NCBI GenBank assembly: GCA_019155205.2
Contig: JAHNZQ020000172.1
Location: 981,859-1,045,858 of the forward strand
DNA: 64,000 nucleotides
From: Gracilaria vermiculophylla
Lineage: Eukaryota; Rhodophyta; Florideophyceae; Gracilariales; Gracilariaceae
Direction of reading: 5' to 3'
In this document: positions 1-11,713 of the stretch, one piece after another
Layout: each line of letters begins with the position of its first letter
Position numbering within the stretch: position 1 is the first letter of the stretch
The notes under the pieces: generated by a model
Told to the model about the DNA's origin: nothing
Database searches by the model: none
The model's input: the letters and a program-made list of their open reading frames with translations, nothing else
Position numbers and translations under genes: made by a program

Positions 1-1012
1 ATGCCGCGATAACTCCCATGTCCATCGGTTGATGAAGTGATGTGCAGTTCGGAGGGAGGGTGAGTATCTGTACTTGCCCTCTTATGTCCGCCAAATCAGC
101 AGCATGTGGGCCGCAATTATCCATGAGAAGGACACGTGGGCGAGATGTAAACTTTCGTACAAATGGGAGGAAGATGCTAAGAAACCACTTCCGAAACGTT
201 ATAGTATCCAACCATGCGTTTTTTTGACTTAAATAAGGAACTGGAGGTGACCCCAAGCGGAAGCAACAAGGATTCTTGGCGGTACCGATAATAGCCATTG
301 GTACTTTTGCAGATCCGTCCGCGTTGGTACAAACGTAGGTCGTAATTCTGTCCTTGGCTTTCATTGCTTTGGTGCCTCGAACAGACTTGCGGGATTCGCG
401 AAAAGCTAAATATGTTCTTCGTGGGAGAAGTTTGTAGAACAATCCTGTCTGGTCAACGTTTAAGATACAGTCAATTTCGTACTTCTTCAGGTTTTCTCGT
501 AATAAACTCATTTCTGCAGCAACGTTTTCTCCCGAAACGCTCCCAGCTTCTCCAGACAATGAAACGGATCGAAATGCATACCGCTTGACAAACTTTGATA
601 CCCATCCATTGGAAGCCCGAAATTGTTCCAACTTACTTTTGAGTTGCTCAGAGTCAGATGTTAATAATAGCCAATCGCGAGCCATAAGTGCTTTCTGCTG
701 GATAACACTTTTGGTGACTGGTAATTTTGGAGATCTGGCAACCTGCAAAAACTTGAGAACATTCTTCTCTATTGCCTCAAATGGTGGTGAACGTATAGTT
801 TTGGAGTGCAGAGATAATGGATTGTTTTGTTCATGCTGGAGAAGATGATCTGTGGCGCGTTTAATGTTGGTAACAGTGCGTCGGGATATGGAGAACTGAC
901 GCATAACGGTTGATGCATTACATCCCGTTGAAAGCATTCGAGCGATTTGAATTTGCTGACCGATGGTGAGTCTGATTCTCTTCTTGATGGGCTGAGATGA
1001 TGACGATATCAT
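1..1012 (-). CDS. Tigger/pogo DDE transposase, C-terminus beyond window edge
   Basis: A continuous frame of 337 codons runs from ATG at 1012 to base 1 without a stop. It should catalyse cut-and-paste transposition at TA sites. Residues about 8-55 form a CENP-B/Psq-type helix-turn-helix (IGQQIQIARMLSTGC). Residues about 75-145 resemble the second Tc5/CENP-B DNA-binding domain. The DDE_1 catalytic core shows D187 in NVDQTGLF, D298 in LLMDNCGPH and D331 in HQPMDMGVI, the usual Tigger spacing. A frame stop lies upstream of the ATG and 1012 is the first ATG after it, so the start is well supported. The family is normally about 450-550 residues, so roughly a quarter to a third is missing off the edge. 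It is the only transposon gene here with no visible damage. The family is certain; present activity is not. Confidence 0.9.
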   Translation of the reverse strand, partial: MISSSSQPIKKRIRLTIGQQIQIARMLSTGCNASTVMRQFSISRRTVTNIKRATDHLLQHEQNNPLSLHSKTIRSPPFEAIEKNVLKFLQVARSPKLPVTKSVIQQKALMARDWLLLTSDSEQLKSKLEQFRASNGWVSKFVKRYAFRSVSLSGEAGSVSGENVAAEMSLLRENLKKYEIDCILNVDQTGLFYKLLPRRTYLAFRESRKSVRGTKAMKAKDRITTYVCTNADGSAKVPMAIIGTAKNPCCFRLGSPPVPYLSQKNAWLDTITFRKWFLSIFLPFVRKFTSRPRVLLMDNCGPHAADLADIRGQVQILTLPPNCTSLHQPMDMGVIAA

Positions 1013-1206
1013 TGCGGCTGCTGCCTCTTGTCGGGGAGAGTGGACGGCGCCACTTGGAGATCTTCAGATCGTTTCGCGGTCGTATTTGCCCTGTTTGTGA
1101 GCAGTGCTCCTACATCTCCCGCCAAGGTGTGCCACGTTAGCAAGGGTGGTACTATTTAGAGGACGGCACTACTCAAAGTGGCACTATTGCGAGGCCCCCC
1201 CCTGTA
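1013..1206 (-). mobile_element. 5' end and terminal repeat of the Tigger element
   Basis: Read on the minus strand, the element begins right after a TA (1205-1206) with CAGGGGGGGGCCTCGCAAT, matching the CAG...CCTCG termini of pogo/Tigger elements. Subterminal copies of a GGCACTA-like motif follow (about 1160-1190). The rest is the transposase 5' leader. Beyond the TA, the plus-strand sequence is gypsy RNase H code, so this is the insertion boundary. The other terminal repeat lies outside the window. Confidence 0.7.
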
Positions 1207-2727
1207 CTTCCATAGTGGTACTGCTGAATGGTGCTGGGCACTGACGTCTGTGAACAACAGGTCTGATGTGCCCTCCTACAGGAGCAACCTGAAGGTGGAC
1301 TTAAACCTATCGGATAATATAGTCACAGCCTCACACCTACGGAGCGGAACTATTCCACCTCGGAGCGCGAATGTCTCTCCATAGTCTGGGCGGTGTTGCT
1401 TTGACGCCCATACCTGGAAGGCGCGAGTTTCACATTGAGGACAGACCGCGTATCACTGAAGCGGATACTGTCTTTGACGGATGCTTCCTGCCGCTTGTAA
1501 CGGTGGTGGCTACGCCTCCTGGCGTTCGCGTTTGACATCTTCCACCTTCCTGGCATAAGACACCAGGCAGCGGACGCACTCTCGCGAATCTCCATCGAGG
1601 GCGAAGACAAAACACCCTTGGAGGACACCATCCCTTGTCTAGTCATCCATGACGCCAACGGTAAAGAAGGATCCGATGGAGAAGGCTTGGAATGACGTGA
1701 ATCTGGAAGAAAGTACAGTAGGCTCCCTGAAGTGATGGCTCTTGTTGAGGAAGAGAAAAAAGTTCTCCTAATCGCCGTAGCGGAATTCCTGAAGGAGCAG
1801 AGTACGGATGTATACTGCAAGGATTGCCTCGCTACTGTAGAGAGTCTAACGTCGTCATTAGATGTCGACCGGGATGGCGTACTCGTACGCCGTGCTGCCC
1901 TGAATGGCGCTCTCCAAAAGGTGGTCCGGACGAAACTACGGGCGAGGGTGCAGTATCTATCGCACTATTCTCGCCTCACCGGGCACCCCAGTGGATTCCG
2001 GATGTATTTCACCACGTGGAGGGAGTTCTATGGGCCGAAAACGGCTAATGACGCCTTCCAAATGGTGGCAGATTGCTATTCCTGCGTCGCTGCTTGAGAG
2101 CATATACGGAAACACCGGACGCCGCTCACTCTGTTCCCACTTTTAGGACCTTTGGAGTTCGTGGCCATGGATATCCTGGGCCCTCTCCCAAGAACGGAGC
2201 AAGTGTACCGACTTATCCTCGTGATCACTGATCGTTACTCGAAGATCAAGCGTTCTACTCCACTCCGTAGCACCACTGTAGCAGTGATTGCCGACGCTTT
2301 TTTGGAGCACTGCGTCTACCGAAATGGAATACCGTTGTACCTTCTCACGAACAATGGCCCGCAGTTCGCGGCGGCAAAGCTCTTCAATGTCGTCTCCGGA
2401 ATTCTGGGGATGAAACAGTCGCTTACAACTGCCTATCACCTCCAGACCAACGGACAAGCGGAGAGATTCAACAACACCATCGCCTCGAGGCTGAAGCAAT
2501 ACATCGCGGATCACCAGTAGGATTGGGACGCAAATGTGGGCTTCATCACGTATGTATACAACCTGCATGTGCAGCACTCCACGGAGACCCCTCCTTTTCA
2601 TCTGGTGCTCTCGCGCACTCCGCCAAGTGCCGTCATTGCGGTACGCGCCACGGCGCACCCGGCGGATGGACTGGGTGCTAATCCAGCAATGTCTCCGCCT
2701 CGGATTCACTCCATGCGGTGCCCTTGA
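1207..2727 (+). pseudogene. Gypsy family A, copy 1: RNase H and integrase remnant
   Basis: Plus-strand Ty3/gypsy pol code broken by stops and frameshifts. About 1215-1690 encodes the RNase H end, with LLQEQPEGGLKP and TERNYSTSEREC followed by RHQAADALSR. The frame 1732-2727 encodes integrase: an H2C2 zinc domain (LSHYSRLTGHPSG then DCYSC), then the catalytic core beginning MDILGPLP. Two in-frame stops occur at 2095 (TGA) and 2518 (TAG). The second catalytic Asp is Asn (LTNNGPQF, where LTDNGPQF is expected), and the Glu remains in QAERFN. Compared with the copy at 50994-52560, about 430 bp of the integrase tail is missing near 2665. The 5' part of pol was separated by the Tigger insertion. Certainly non-functional. 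Confidence 0.85.
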
Positions 2728-4395
2728 TTAGGTTCTGAATGGCAAAGGAGCGCAGGACCCGGATAATTGAATACTTGACGTCAATAAGGGGAGCAAAAGT
2801 CCGGCGGTTGGGTGGTACGAAGAATTCCAGTAGACGCGACGGTCATGACACCGAACAACGGAGGTGACGCCCTCGTTTGCCACTTGGATATACGGCATCA
2901 GGGTGCCAACCACGAACTCCGTCGATACGATCAACATGACAAAACGCCCCAGGGAATCATGGGGATTTAAAACCTGGGAGGTGTGGTACGCGAAGGTAAT
3001 GGGTGTCGCCACGCAGAGGTACAGGATTCTCAGTGGTCCCTTCAAGAGACGTAGTACTTCGGACGTTGGCCGGAAGGCATGTCGTGGAATTACGTGTTAT
3101 GTTAACCATAGAAGTACCCGAAAGCGGTTCGTGCTCGGGGCTCCTTCGCAAGGTGTGTCCCCCATTGACTTCGGTTTAGCCAGTAGAAGGGATCGTATGA
3201 GGGGTAGAAGGGCAGCACCTCGAGGGCCGAGCGTCTATCCGCAATGTTTCCGGGTCGTCCCACTCTTTGGTGCAAGCTCTCCTTGTGAAGGTGTACCTGG
3301 AGTCATGCCTGGACCTCTCGTTCTTCGGCGCACCTCAGATAAGGAGTATCGCAGTGCCCCACCGTGATTGGAACGATGTCACCGTGCACCGGAGTGTGGA
3401 GCCAGTGAGCGCGATAGGCTTTCACCCAGTTCCGCTTCTGGTCGTTCCATGAAACCTCTGGTACGGCGCGGAATTGCATTGCCTGGAGGTACGGTCCAAA
3501 GTGGTGGATTTAGTCCTCCACGGGGCACCAGAGACTTATGCGCCTGTCGTGGAACGGAGCAAAGACCCGCGTGGCACGATGGTCGAACTGCTCCCCTGGG
3601 CGGAATGGTGCACCGGTCGAGGTATGATACACCTCAGGATTGGATAAAGACTTAGGCGCCGGAGTTGGAGAAGACATACTGGAGGTGTAGGTAGCTGGAT
3701 GGATGCCGACCAAACGCGTCGTAGCACCTGATGAGAGTGATCTGACGCCATTAGGGGAGCGGACCGCGGTTATACGCCCGACCAAGGAGGGGGCCGCGTC
3801 AGGGCGCCATTGTGGAATTTGCGGAGAGAACGGACGACCGGAGGCAGGAGAGGTATGAAGTACCGTGGCGGGGCATACGTTCATATCCAGTGGAGGCCGA
3901 TGGGAGAGCAGCAGAGAAGATTATGAGATGCGGCACCTTCAAGGTGACGGAACGAATGGAAACGATGAATCGGGGTTCCCTAAAAGAGAATCCTCGAAAG
4001 AATCGGAGCGCCAAGTGCATTGAGAAAGTCAGTGTCCACTCCGGACTGACCCGCGTTTCGGCAAAAGAGGCCGCCCGCCTGCACTGTGCACGACACGCTC
4101 GAGTGCGCGGAGGCGCACGCCGCCGACTGGCGCGGCAGCACCGTCGGGTTACCCCAAGAAGGAGGAAACGCGGCCAGGTCAAGGAGGACCAAGGGCCCAC
4201 AAACACAGCAAGAGATAAAACACGATCCCGCGGTGGTACACCACGCAGGAATATGGAGGTATGAAGGAACGCCTGAGGGAAAGAATGTGTCACATCGCCG
4301 GAGGTGCGTGCATCAACACCGATAGGAGCCACCCCGGGGATCGAGGAATTGGAAGATGCACCTCGAGGACGTGGAGCAATTTAGGAAAGGGGGTA
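2728..4395 (+). other. Post-pol region of gypsy A copy 1, with polypurine tract
   Basis: No believable gene is present; the open frames overlap on both strands and have no recognisable domain. The first about 130 bp match the sequence after integrase at 52450-52640, so this is the element's 3' untranslated region. It ends in a purine-rich run just before the LTR (about 4382-4393), the expected primer for plus-strand DNA synthesis. About 100 bp upstream of the LTR is also recognisable before the LTR at 6682. Confidence 0.55.
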
Positions 4396-4949
4396 TATAG
4401 TACAGTGGCTCCTGAGGAAGTATGGTGGTGTGGCTTTATGGCGTGATATTCCTAAAGAGAGCTCTTATTTTATTAACTGAGCGACGTGATGCATGAGTCT
4501 GCCCGCGTACGCTACAGTATTTTTAAGGGACGGTAGAAGTTATATTTATTTTAGTCAATTTGTGCGGGTAAATAATACAGTAGTGAGACCTGCCAAGGCG
4601 GGCTCCCGGATTGATACTTATTCTACCGGTCGAGCTCTACCACTGGAGGGAGTAAAACCAAGCACCCTTGACTCTCCATCTACTTTTCGGGTTGGAGACT
4701 CTTATTGATCATCCTCAGGTTTCCAAGCCGCAGATTTCCAGGCCGCATTATAGCAGCGCCTGTAGGAGCATTTTTCGCCCAGGGAACCTCCCAATCCGCT
4801 TGTTGTTTGCGAATCCCCTTTCAGAATTCCGTCGGCTCGTGACAGCGAATACTGGAGACAATCCATAGGAACACGCACCTTTGGAGTCAACAAAAACTCC
4901 TAACGGAGTTGTGCTCTACTACCTCGAAAGGAGAACTGACAGTACCACA
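4396..4949 (+). repeat. Gypsy A LTR (3' LTR of copy 1)
   Basis: A 554-bp LTR related along its length to those at 6682, 26798, 45621 and 55714. It ends in GACAGTACCACA; the usual initial TGTAGTACAG is TATAGTACAG here. A polypurine tract lies directly to its left and family-A pol lies upstream in the same orientation, so it is the 3' LTR of that element. The right flank does not carry the family-A primer site. Confidence 0.85.
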
Positions 4950-6681
4950 GGACCCACAAGGAAATCGAAGTGCCGGACGCTTTAAGAGAATCAGCGGCAC
5001 TGCACAACGAAGAGAAGCCACCTATCAAGCCAGGACCCGCGCTCCGGCTGGAAATGACAGGCCGCGGTGGTGCAACGCCTTTCGTGGTCGTTCTTCTTGG
5101 CAACGTGCTGATTGACCGGATTCTGGTTCGACCGTAAAGCCACAAGCGCAATTCATGTCCGTTTACTCGGTTTGTTTCGCAATGAAAGAACCGGCGCGTG
5201 TCGCGCGACGTGAAACGCACGCGGCAGCCGCGCGCAGAGCGATGCCTACAGGATGGGCGCCTGCTGGCACCTGCTTTGCACTGTTACTATATTTTTTTTG
5301 CTACTTTATTTATTTAGTTCTTGTGGCCATTCGGGCCCTAGAAGTACAGTGCTTAGCGCGACCGCACTTCGTCCATGCGCCCAATAAACTGCTCCAAGCG
5401 AGATCTACGATCTGAATTTGCCACCCACGCGGGTGACTCTCTCCACCGTGGAGAAGTGCGCCGTGAATTGCGGAAGGCAACCACCCATTACGCCGAGAAC
5501 CATTGTCTGGGCTATTCTTTCCTCCTTTAAGGTTCACCTGCGTACGAGGTTATCGCCACCAGACCTCCGGTCTACCCCTTTTGAACTAGATCCATCACCC
5601 GCTCAACGCGGCTTGCTCGAAACCCGGGGGGCCCAATCTACTACCCGGCCGCGGCGAGATAGCCTCATACATTACAGGGAATGCTCACTGATCATTACGG
5701 AAACCGTCTGAATCACTGGACTTGCCGGATCCCCGGTTGCCCCGTTTGTGTTCCTCCTGCACCAGTTGCGACGGCTGGCCTTGGAGTTATACGTGGCTCG
5801 TGAGCCTCTCCCGAGGAAGGCTCTGCCCTTGAACCACCTTGCAAGAGAGAGGTTCAAACATCCTTCGTAGTAACTTCCCCTTTGGGGTATTGCACTGCAA
5901 GTTAGGGACCCAAAAATGAGTCAATGGAAACACGCAAATCCGCGGTCGGTTTGACGCGCGAAAAGTGAGAAGTTCGAGGAAATCACTGGAGAATAGGATC
6001 TACCGCAGTGTTGGAGACCGTTACAACTGTCGTATCGTGGGTTTTGGTACCTAATGGTATGTCTTTCTACCAAGAGGGTATGCAAAATACCAGTTAGTTG
6101 GGCCACTTGTGGCTGTGGACCAGAGCGATATGTCCCAATATTAAACTTTAATTTTTAAAAATAGTTCTAACTAATAACTACATTAGTTGAGGTGGACCAC
6201 TAGGGTGTACCTCAAGACATGGCACACATAGCGTGCCACGTCCACGAGGAGTCGAGCCTGCCCACCCTTACGGTGAACGTGAGTCTCCTCCTTTACATGG
6301 TACTGGAACGCACCTCCTGGGTACTAGCTTCACCTTCTGATTTATACAGTCGACCAGTTAATTTACCCAAGACCTTCGCAGGAATCGCTAGCACGCGCGT
6401 CACGACCCAATGCATATACCAAGCAGGGGCGTAGAACACGACTGCTATCTTGCGCCTCTAGTGGTTGGTGCGGCCACAGACCCTACAGGTATCCTCTATT
6501 CCTCTCCTAGGTCGAGCCCAGCCGGTGCTCCCTACAGCCGAGGTCCCACGCGAACACCCCAATTGGTCCATAACAGCTGTTGGTTATTTTATAAAAACGT
6601 CGCCATCGCTAGGAGCCGTTCAAGGATCGGTCCAAGTAAAGATGCACCACGGGAATGTGGTGCAATTCAGGTAGCGGGGCA
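4950..6681 (+). other. Gene-free stretch between two family-A LTRs
   Basis: No gene is supported. The last about 90 bp resemble the sequence before the LTR at 4396, including the blocks near 6640-6680, so at least the right part is the 3' internal end of another, 5'-truncated family-A element. The part near 5280-5420 has an AT-rich tract and AATAAA-like sequence but no diagnostic coding. Confidence 0.4.
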
Positions 6682-7266
6682 TGTAGTACAGTGGGTCCTA
6701 AGGCAATATTGTCTTGTGGTTCTACAACAGGGTGTTGCTAAGGACTGTTTGTTAATTATTAAATGAAATACATGGTGCACTACTCGGCTTACGTGTGCTA
6801 TAGTACTCCTGAGGAATTGTAGAATTTAGATTCATTTTCTTAATTGATGTAGGTCATTAGATTAGTATACAGCAGCGAGACCCGTCGAGGCGAGCTCCCG
6901 GCACTGTACGTAATCTGCTGGTTGAGTTCCACCTCCGGGAGAATGAAAGCAATCACCCTTGAGCGTTCTTCAACTTCTTCTGGTTGGAGACTCTTGTCCA
7001 ATGCCTTCAGGTATTTATGATTCATTTAAGTGTTGTTTTTAATCCACCAATCCCTAGGTTTCCTCATATCAGTGCCCATAGGAGCATTGTCCGCCCAGTG
7101 AGCCCCTTTCTCCACTTGGTGCTTGCAGATTCTCTTTCAAGATTCTCCCGGCTCGTGACTGAAATTAACGGAGACCACATTTGGGAACTCGCGCCTTTGG
7201 AGTGACCAAAAACTCCAATTGGACGTTGTGTGCTATCATCTCGAAAGGAAAAATGAGGATACCACA
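6682..7266 (+). repeat. Gypsy A LTR, second copy
   Basis: Starts TGTAGTACAGTGGGTCC and ends GAGGATACCACA. At about 585 bp it is slightly longer than the 554-bp form. The flanking five bases differ (GGGCA left, CCGTT right), so it is not a clean solo LTR. Homology of its left flank to that of the LTR at 4396 suggests a 3' LTR of a degraded element. Confidence 0.8.
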
Positions 7267-9277
7267 CCGTTAATAGCATTTTGAACGTGTTATTCCTCCT
7301 TCTTTTTGAATCGGAAGAAGTGTAAACAATCAGAATCAGAATATAAATTGAGGTTAAATATAAAGTCAGCGGAAGATATAATGTCATGAGGATTGAGTAG
7401 TTCTACTACTTATTGTAGATAGAAGAAGTAATGGCATGCCGCGAAGAAAAGTAATCGAAGGGATGAATGGCACCTCAGACAGGCATGAAAACAAAGAGCT
7501 GAGTGAATTGTCCATCTACATTTAGCATTTAGAACAGCAAAGAATGCTTTGTCTTGGATTCCACCCGGCATGGTGAGATAATCGCCACTTCTGGGTGGGT
7601 ACTGCGGGGTCGGTCGTTATACTCGCTGAGATCGTAGCTCATACTCATTAACGGTCTGAAAATGAAACCTTGGCGTACACACGATATGTTTCTAATTTCT
7701 GAATGATTCTATGTCTCCACATAACAGCATTGCTGACATCTAATACAGAAATACTAGCTGAGAAACCGACAAGCGTGAAGGTTGCAGTAATTTTCATGAA
7801 GAAATTATGTTTTTGAAATATTTTTATTATATATCGACACAAATGATGACGGATGTAATGAATTTCTGTTTTCTAGATGAAAACAATTAGTACCGATTGT
7901 ATTTTAAGAGTCTATTTAGCGATTAAAATTCATTTCGTTAATGATAAAAGTTTACAAAAAGCAGAGTTTTAAGTCAGAAAAAGATCAGTTTTTATTACTC
8001 ATACTAAAGCTGGATCAGTGGTTGTGAGGCCTTCTACACTGTTGAATTTACTTAAGTATAATACTATAAAACATTATAGGCATATAACGAACCAGTAATC
8101 TTTCTGAAATGAAATTCGTGTGTGATGGTTTTTTATCGAGAATTGTGGCCATATAGATGACTAGGACTTGCAATCGGTCTCCTGAGGGAAAGCTCAATCT
8201 GCAAAGTGCGTTCAAAATACAGCATTGATTAGGTTGTAAAAAACAGCACATTAAATGCTTAAACCATAACCCCAAAGTTGAAAGAATGCGAAGCCTGTAA
8301 CAAACCTCTCAGTTGCTTAACAGCTGTAGACTATGGATAGACCGGTCAGATATCAAAAACTTCATCGCAGGTACATATATTGTTTCAGACGAACATTGCG
8401 ACATGCCCAAAACAGTCAAAGATGGTTACCCCATTGTCGTAACTGCCAGATATATACGCGTCGTGAGATCGGTCATACTAACCAGAACTGCAACAAAAGC
8501 TGCTGAGGGATTCTTCTATGCGAAGAGAAGAATAACAGCATTTCATTTCCAATCTGTAGTCACCGAGCATAATTAGCATTCAATTTGACACTTAACAGCC
8601 GTTGTCTGACCCCATCCTTTAATAGTATTTGTCTATTCTTGATGCCCAAAATTTATAGAGGAGTGGATTCCATCGAGAAAAGCGAAGAGAAAAACACTTT
8701 TGGCCGTTGTCTAACATATTTCGACTCCAAAATGTTTCGAGTTATTACTGTACAGAAAGATGAATCAACTGTAAATGAGGCGTACATTGCTTGTTATGTG
8801 AATAAAAGTTATTGTGAAATACTTCTGAAGCACTTTGCTAGACTTTAAAAGCTTACTCTCGCAAGCCCTCGTTCCAAATGCTGCAAACCAGAGCAACGTC
8901 TACAAGACAGAAGCAAAAGTGCCCATATTTAACTTGAGACTTTAATACAATATGAAAAACAGCCAGTTTTGTTACACTATCAAATATAGATTACGATATC
9001 AATACACTTACATCTTATTCTGTGGTAAAATAAATACATATATTATCTTAACACTAACATTAACAATGATTTGTAATCGTGAAGAGTATTAAAATTTTCA
9101 AATGATGCATAGAAACACCCAATAATTATAAAACAATGTTCATTAGTAACATTGATTTTGAGATAATCTCTGATAGAGAAACTCCAGCAGTTGGTAGCCT
9201 CTGTACTTTACTGGAAGCGCAGCAGGTTTTTGGACACCCACACATCTTCTGTTGTCGCCGACAAGTTTGTGGGAATC
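7267..9277. other. AT-rich region without a supported gene
   Basis: Mostly AT-rich. Two adjacent plus frames of 87 codons (8313-8576 and 8585-8848) are open, but neither has a recognisable domain and they are in different frames. They could be exons of an unknown gene or chance. Nothing else seen. Confidence 0.3.
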
Positions 9278-10216
9278 CTATCCACGAAAATTATGGTACG
9301 TTCTGTGAAGAAGCATATATCTTTTCGTAGAAAATTCCATCCCACATAAGTCGCAAGGGAATGTAGGCCTTTTTGCAACGTGCACATTCATATGGCGATT
9401 TAAATCGAAGTTTCGGCCAAATTTTTTGCCACACACACCACATGTAAACTGGCGCGACTCGTACGACTGATGCGTCAAATGGTGAGTACGGAAAGTTCTC
9501 TTGCAAAAAGTCTCAAAGTTGCATTGCGGACACCTTAACAGTCGGCAGGCCCTTCTGTGAACAGGAAACTGCCGCATGTGAAACTTCTTTCCGCAAAGAT
9601 CACATTCCCTGTGATCAGGGATAAGATCACGATTTTGACAGCCATCTTGGTGATCAAGGGTTCCACGGCTGGAATCCCCCTGACCTGCCAGATGGCGAAT
9701 CGGACTCGTGCTCGAGGAGCGTGCAGTTGGAGGCAGCGACACAGGGCCACGTGGAGGACCGAAGGACTCGGCGGCACTGAAAATTGTCCCAAGTTTTCGG
9801 GACTTCGGGTGGCGGGCTTCTTTCTCATGCGCTGTGGGATCCTGGCCATCACTGGAAAGGTCTATGACAAATAGTCTTTTCTTTCCGCGATTGCTGTTTC
9901 TCAGGTTTTGTACAGCAGCCGTATGATTATGCTCCGCTATTAAATCTCTACTGAAGATATCTCGCAGGATAGGAAGATCTGCCCTGTCACGGTTAGCGTA
10001 AAATGATTCACTTAAAAGAGTGCTCACTGGAGGAAGAGAATTCCTCAAAGTAGCGCACCGAGTCTCTGGATGCTGCCTCCAAGAAATTTTGCTGACGACT
10101 TCTGCCATTGACGGAAGCCTTTCAGGAGAAACAGGGGGCTGCCCACTGATACTGGGTCGAGAATGATTCGCTCTGCGTCGAGTTTGTCTGGAAGGTGTTT
10201 TACGGTCCATATTCAT
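9278..10216 (-). CDS. C2H2 zinc-finger protein
   Basis: An uninterrupted minus frame ending in TAG. It stays open up to about 10405, but the first ATG is at 10216, giving 312 residues; an upstream exon or non-ATG extension is possible. Numbered over the 362-codon frame from 10366, the C-terminus has four fingers. The first is C2HC (C255, C258, H270, C274). Three are C2H2 with 12-residue spacing: C279/C282/H295/H299, C309/C312/H325/H329 and C338/C341/H354/H358. The N-terminal two thirds are basic and low in complexity, with possible nuclear signals (RQTRRRANHSR, NRGKKRLF). A nuclear DNA- or RNA-binding role is inferred from the fingers; no ortholog is recognised. It is one of the few intact non-transposon frames in the window. 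Confidence 0.75.
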   Translation of the reverse strand: MNMDRKTPSRQTRRRANHSRPSISGQPPVSPERLPSMAEVVSKISWRQHPETRCATLRNSLPPVSTLLSESFYANRDRADLPILRDIFSRDLIAEHNHTAAVQNLRNSNRGKKRLFVIDLSSDGQDPTAHEKEARHPKSRKLGTIFSAAESFGPPRGPVSLPPTARSSSTSPIRHLAGQGDSSRGTLDHQDGCQNRDLIPDHRECDLCGKKFHMRQFPVHRRACRLLRCPQCNFETFCKRTFRTHHLTHQSYESRQFTCGVCGKKFGRNFDLNRHMNVHVAKRPTFPCDLCGMEFSTKRYMLLHRTYHNFRG

Positions 10217-11640
10217 GAGCTTTTGAAGAAATCTAGAAACGCGGTGTTCCAAATTACTGTCTAAATATCGCTTATAACTGGGGTAGCGAAGGTGAGAGAA
10301 AACGATGACACGCACATGGTTGAGATTTCTTTGGTCTTTAATGAATACCAATTTCGGAGGCTTCACAGGTTTTCTTGAGGATGTGGAAACGAATATGAAA
10401 ACTTACAGAAGCAATAGGTGAATTAATTGGCTTGAATCCGTTTCTTCTCGACAACGTTCAGTGATTCTTATGAACAAAAACACATGCATGGAAAATTGAC
10501 CATTCGAACATGTTTTACTTCGCATCTTCAATATATGAATTCCACTAAAAACCCCCAGGAATATTTTTAATGCATCATTTTATACCCCACTTGTAACAGC
10601 TCGATCTTTACCTTTAACTTGACTCTCGACAAAACGAACAAAAAGCTGCTTTCTCTCATGGAAAAGCTTATGACCAGTTCTGTTGAACAGTTAAAGAAAT
10701 GAGAGTTAAAAAAAGGGGCTTTTCAGTGAGCCTGCTTTCATGAGAATCATACGTCTTTTTCAGCCATTGCAGTTCGTCGATTACAGGGATCCCAGTTTCT
10801 ATAAGAATACAACACTAAAACCATCTCCTGCTACAAAACCGTAAAGCCAGAAATTTTTGGCTTAAGTTCTGACAGAGTCCTTTAGTCTCATTCAGAGTTA
10901 TTCGAGCTACTGACGTTCTTAGAAAAAAAGCTCAATACACAAAAATGTACGCAAAAACGGATCCTTTACGTTTAAGACGGTGCAGTAAATCGCTTACTTA
11001 CAAAAAATTCGACAGTACATGTATGTCATATAAGCCGATAATTGGTCCACGAGATGCCGTTTCGCACAGTATAGCACTGCAGGTTGAAGATGCCATCGGA
11101 AGAAGAGTCTGGCCGATTCTCAAAGAAGAACAGCAGACTTTCTGTCTTTAACAGTTAATACTGTTCTGCTACCTTATCACTAATACACAATTCACTGAAT
11201 TTTCTCCAGGAAAAACAGTGCTCGGAAAAATTAGAGCTTGTAGACTGTCTCCGTAGATCCCCATGGCCCGACATTTTTATCTGTGTTTCACAAAAGATTA
11301 TATGAGGTATGAAACGTCGAATGCACAGCATGGGATCGGAAAAGATTTTGGCTTCACTTTCTAAGTCTGGAGCTCAATAACATTTTTGACTTGTCTGATG
11401 TAAAACTGTTACTTTTGTTGCAAACAAAAGGAATCTGTATAGGACTTGAAATAAATTTTTTAATTAGTTTCAGAAATATTTTAGTAGTGTGGAACAAAGT
11501 GAGGGTTTGCAAAGGATCCCAATCCCTTAAATAGGCGAAGAACAGGCACGTCCAGTTCATATTTAGTAATATCATCAGGTATCATAGTAGTTGCTCAGTC
11601 TTTGCTGAAAAAAGGAACGTAGCTTTTGCCCAGATGCATA
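10217..11640. other. Region upstream of the zinc-finger gene, no gene seen
   Basis: Scattered short frames only. The part next to 10216 is open in the zinc-finger frame up to a TAA about 190 bp upstream and may hold its promoter or a 5' exon. Confidence 0.3.
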
Positions 11641-11645
11641 ATATT

Positions 11646-11713
11646 GAAAAACGGCTGAGCAACTCCGGCGCTCCTGCGCTGGTTCGCTGTACGTGTCCCA
11701 TGACGTTTCATAC
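11646..11713 (-). repeat. SINE-like tRNA-type head, unit 1
   Basis: Read on the minus strand it contains GCGCAGGAGCGCCGGAG followed by an A-box-like TTGCTCAGCC and a T run. The core also forms a short GC hairpin. The same unit recurs at 12160, 12387 and 12462, always in this orientation. Confidence 0.45.

Noticed and set aside
2728..4395. An envelope-like gene after gypsy A pol.
   Set aside because: No signal peptide, membrane segment or long single frame; the open frames overlap on both strands.
4396..7266. Two same-direction family-A LTRs 1.7 kb apart could be a non-autonomous LTR-internal-LTR element.
   Set aside because: No matching 5-bp duplications, no primer site after the first LTR, and a polypurine tract before it that marks it as a 3' LTR.
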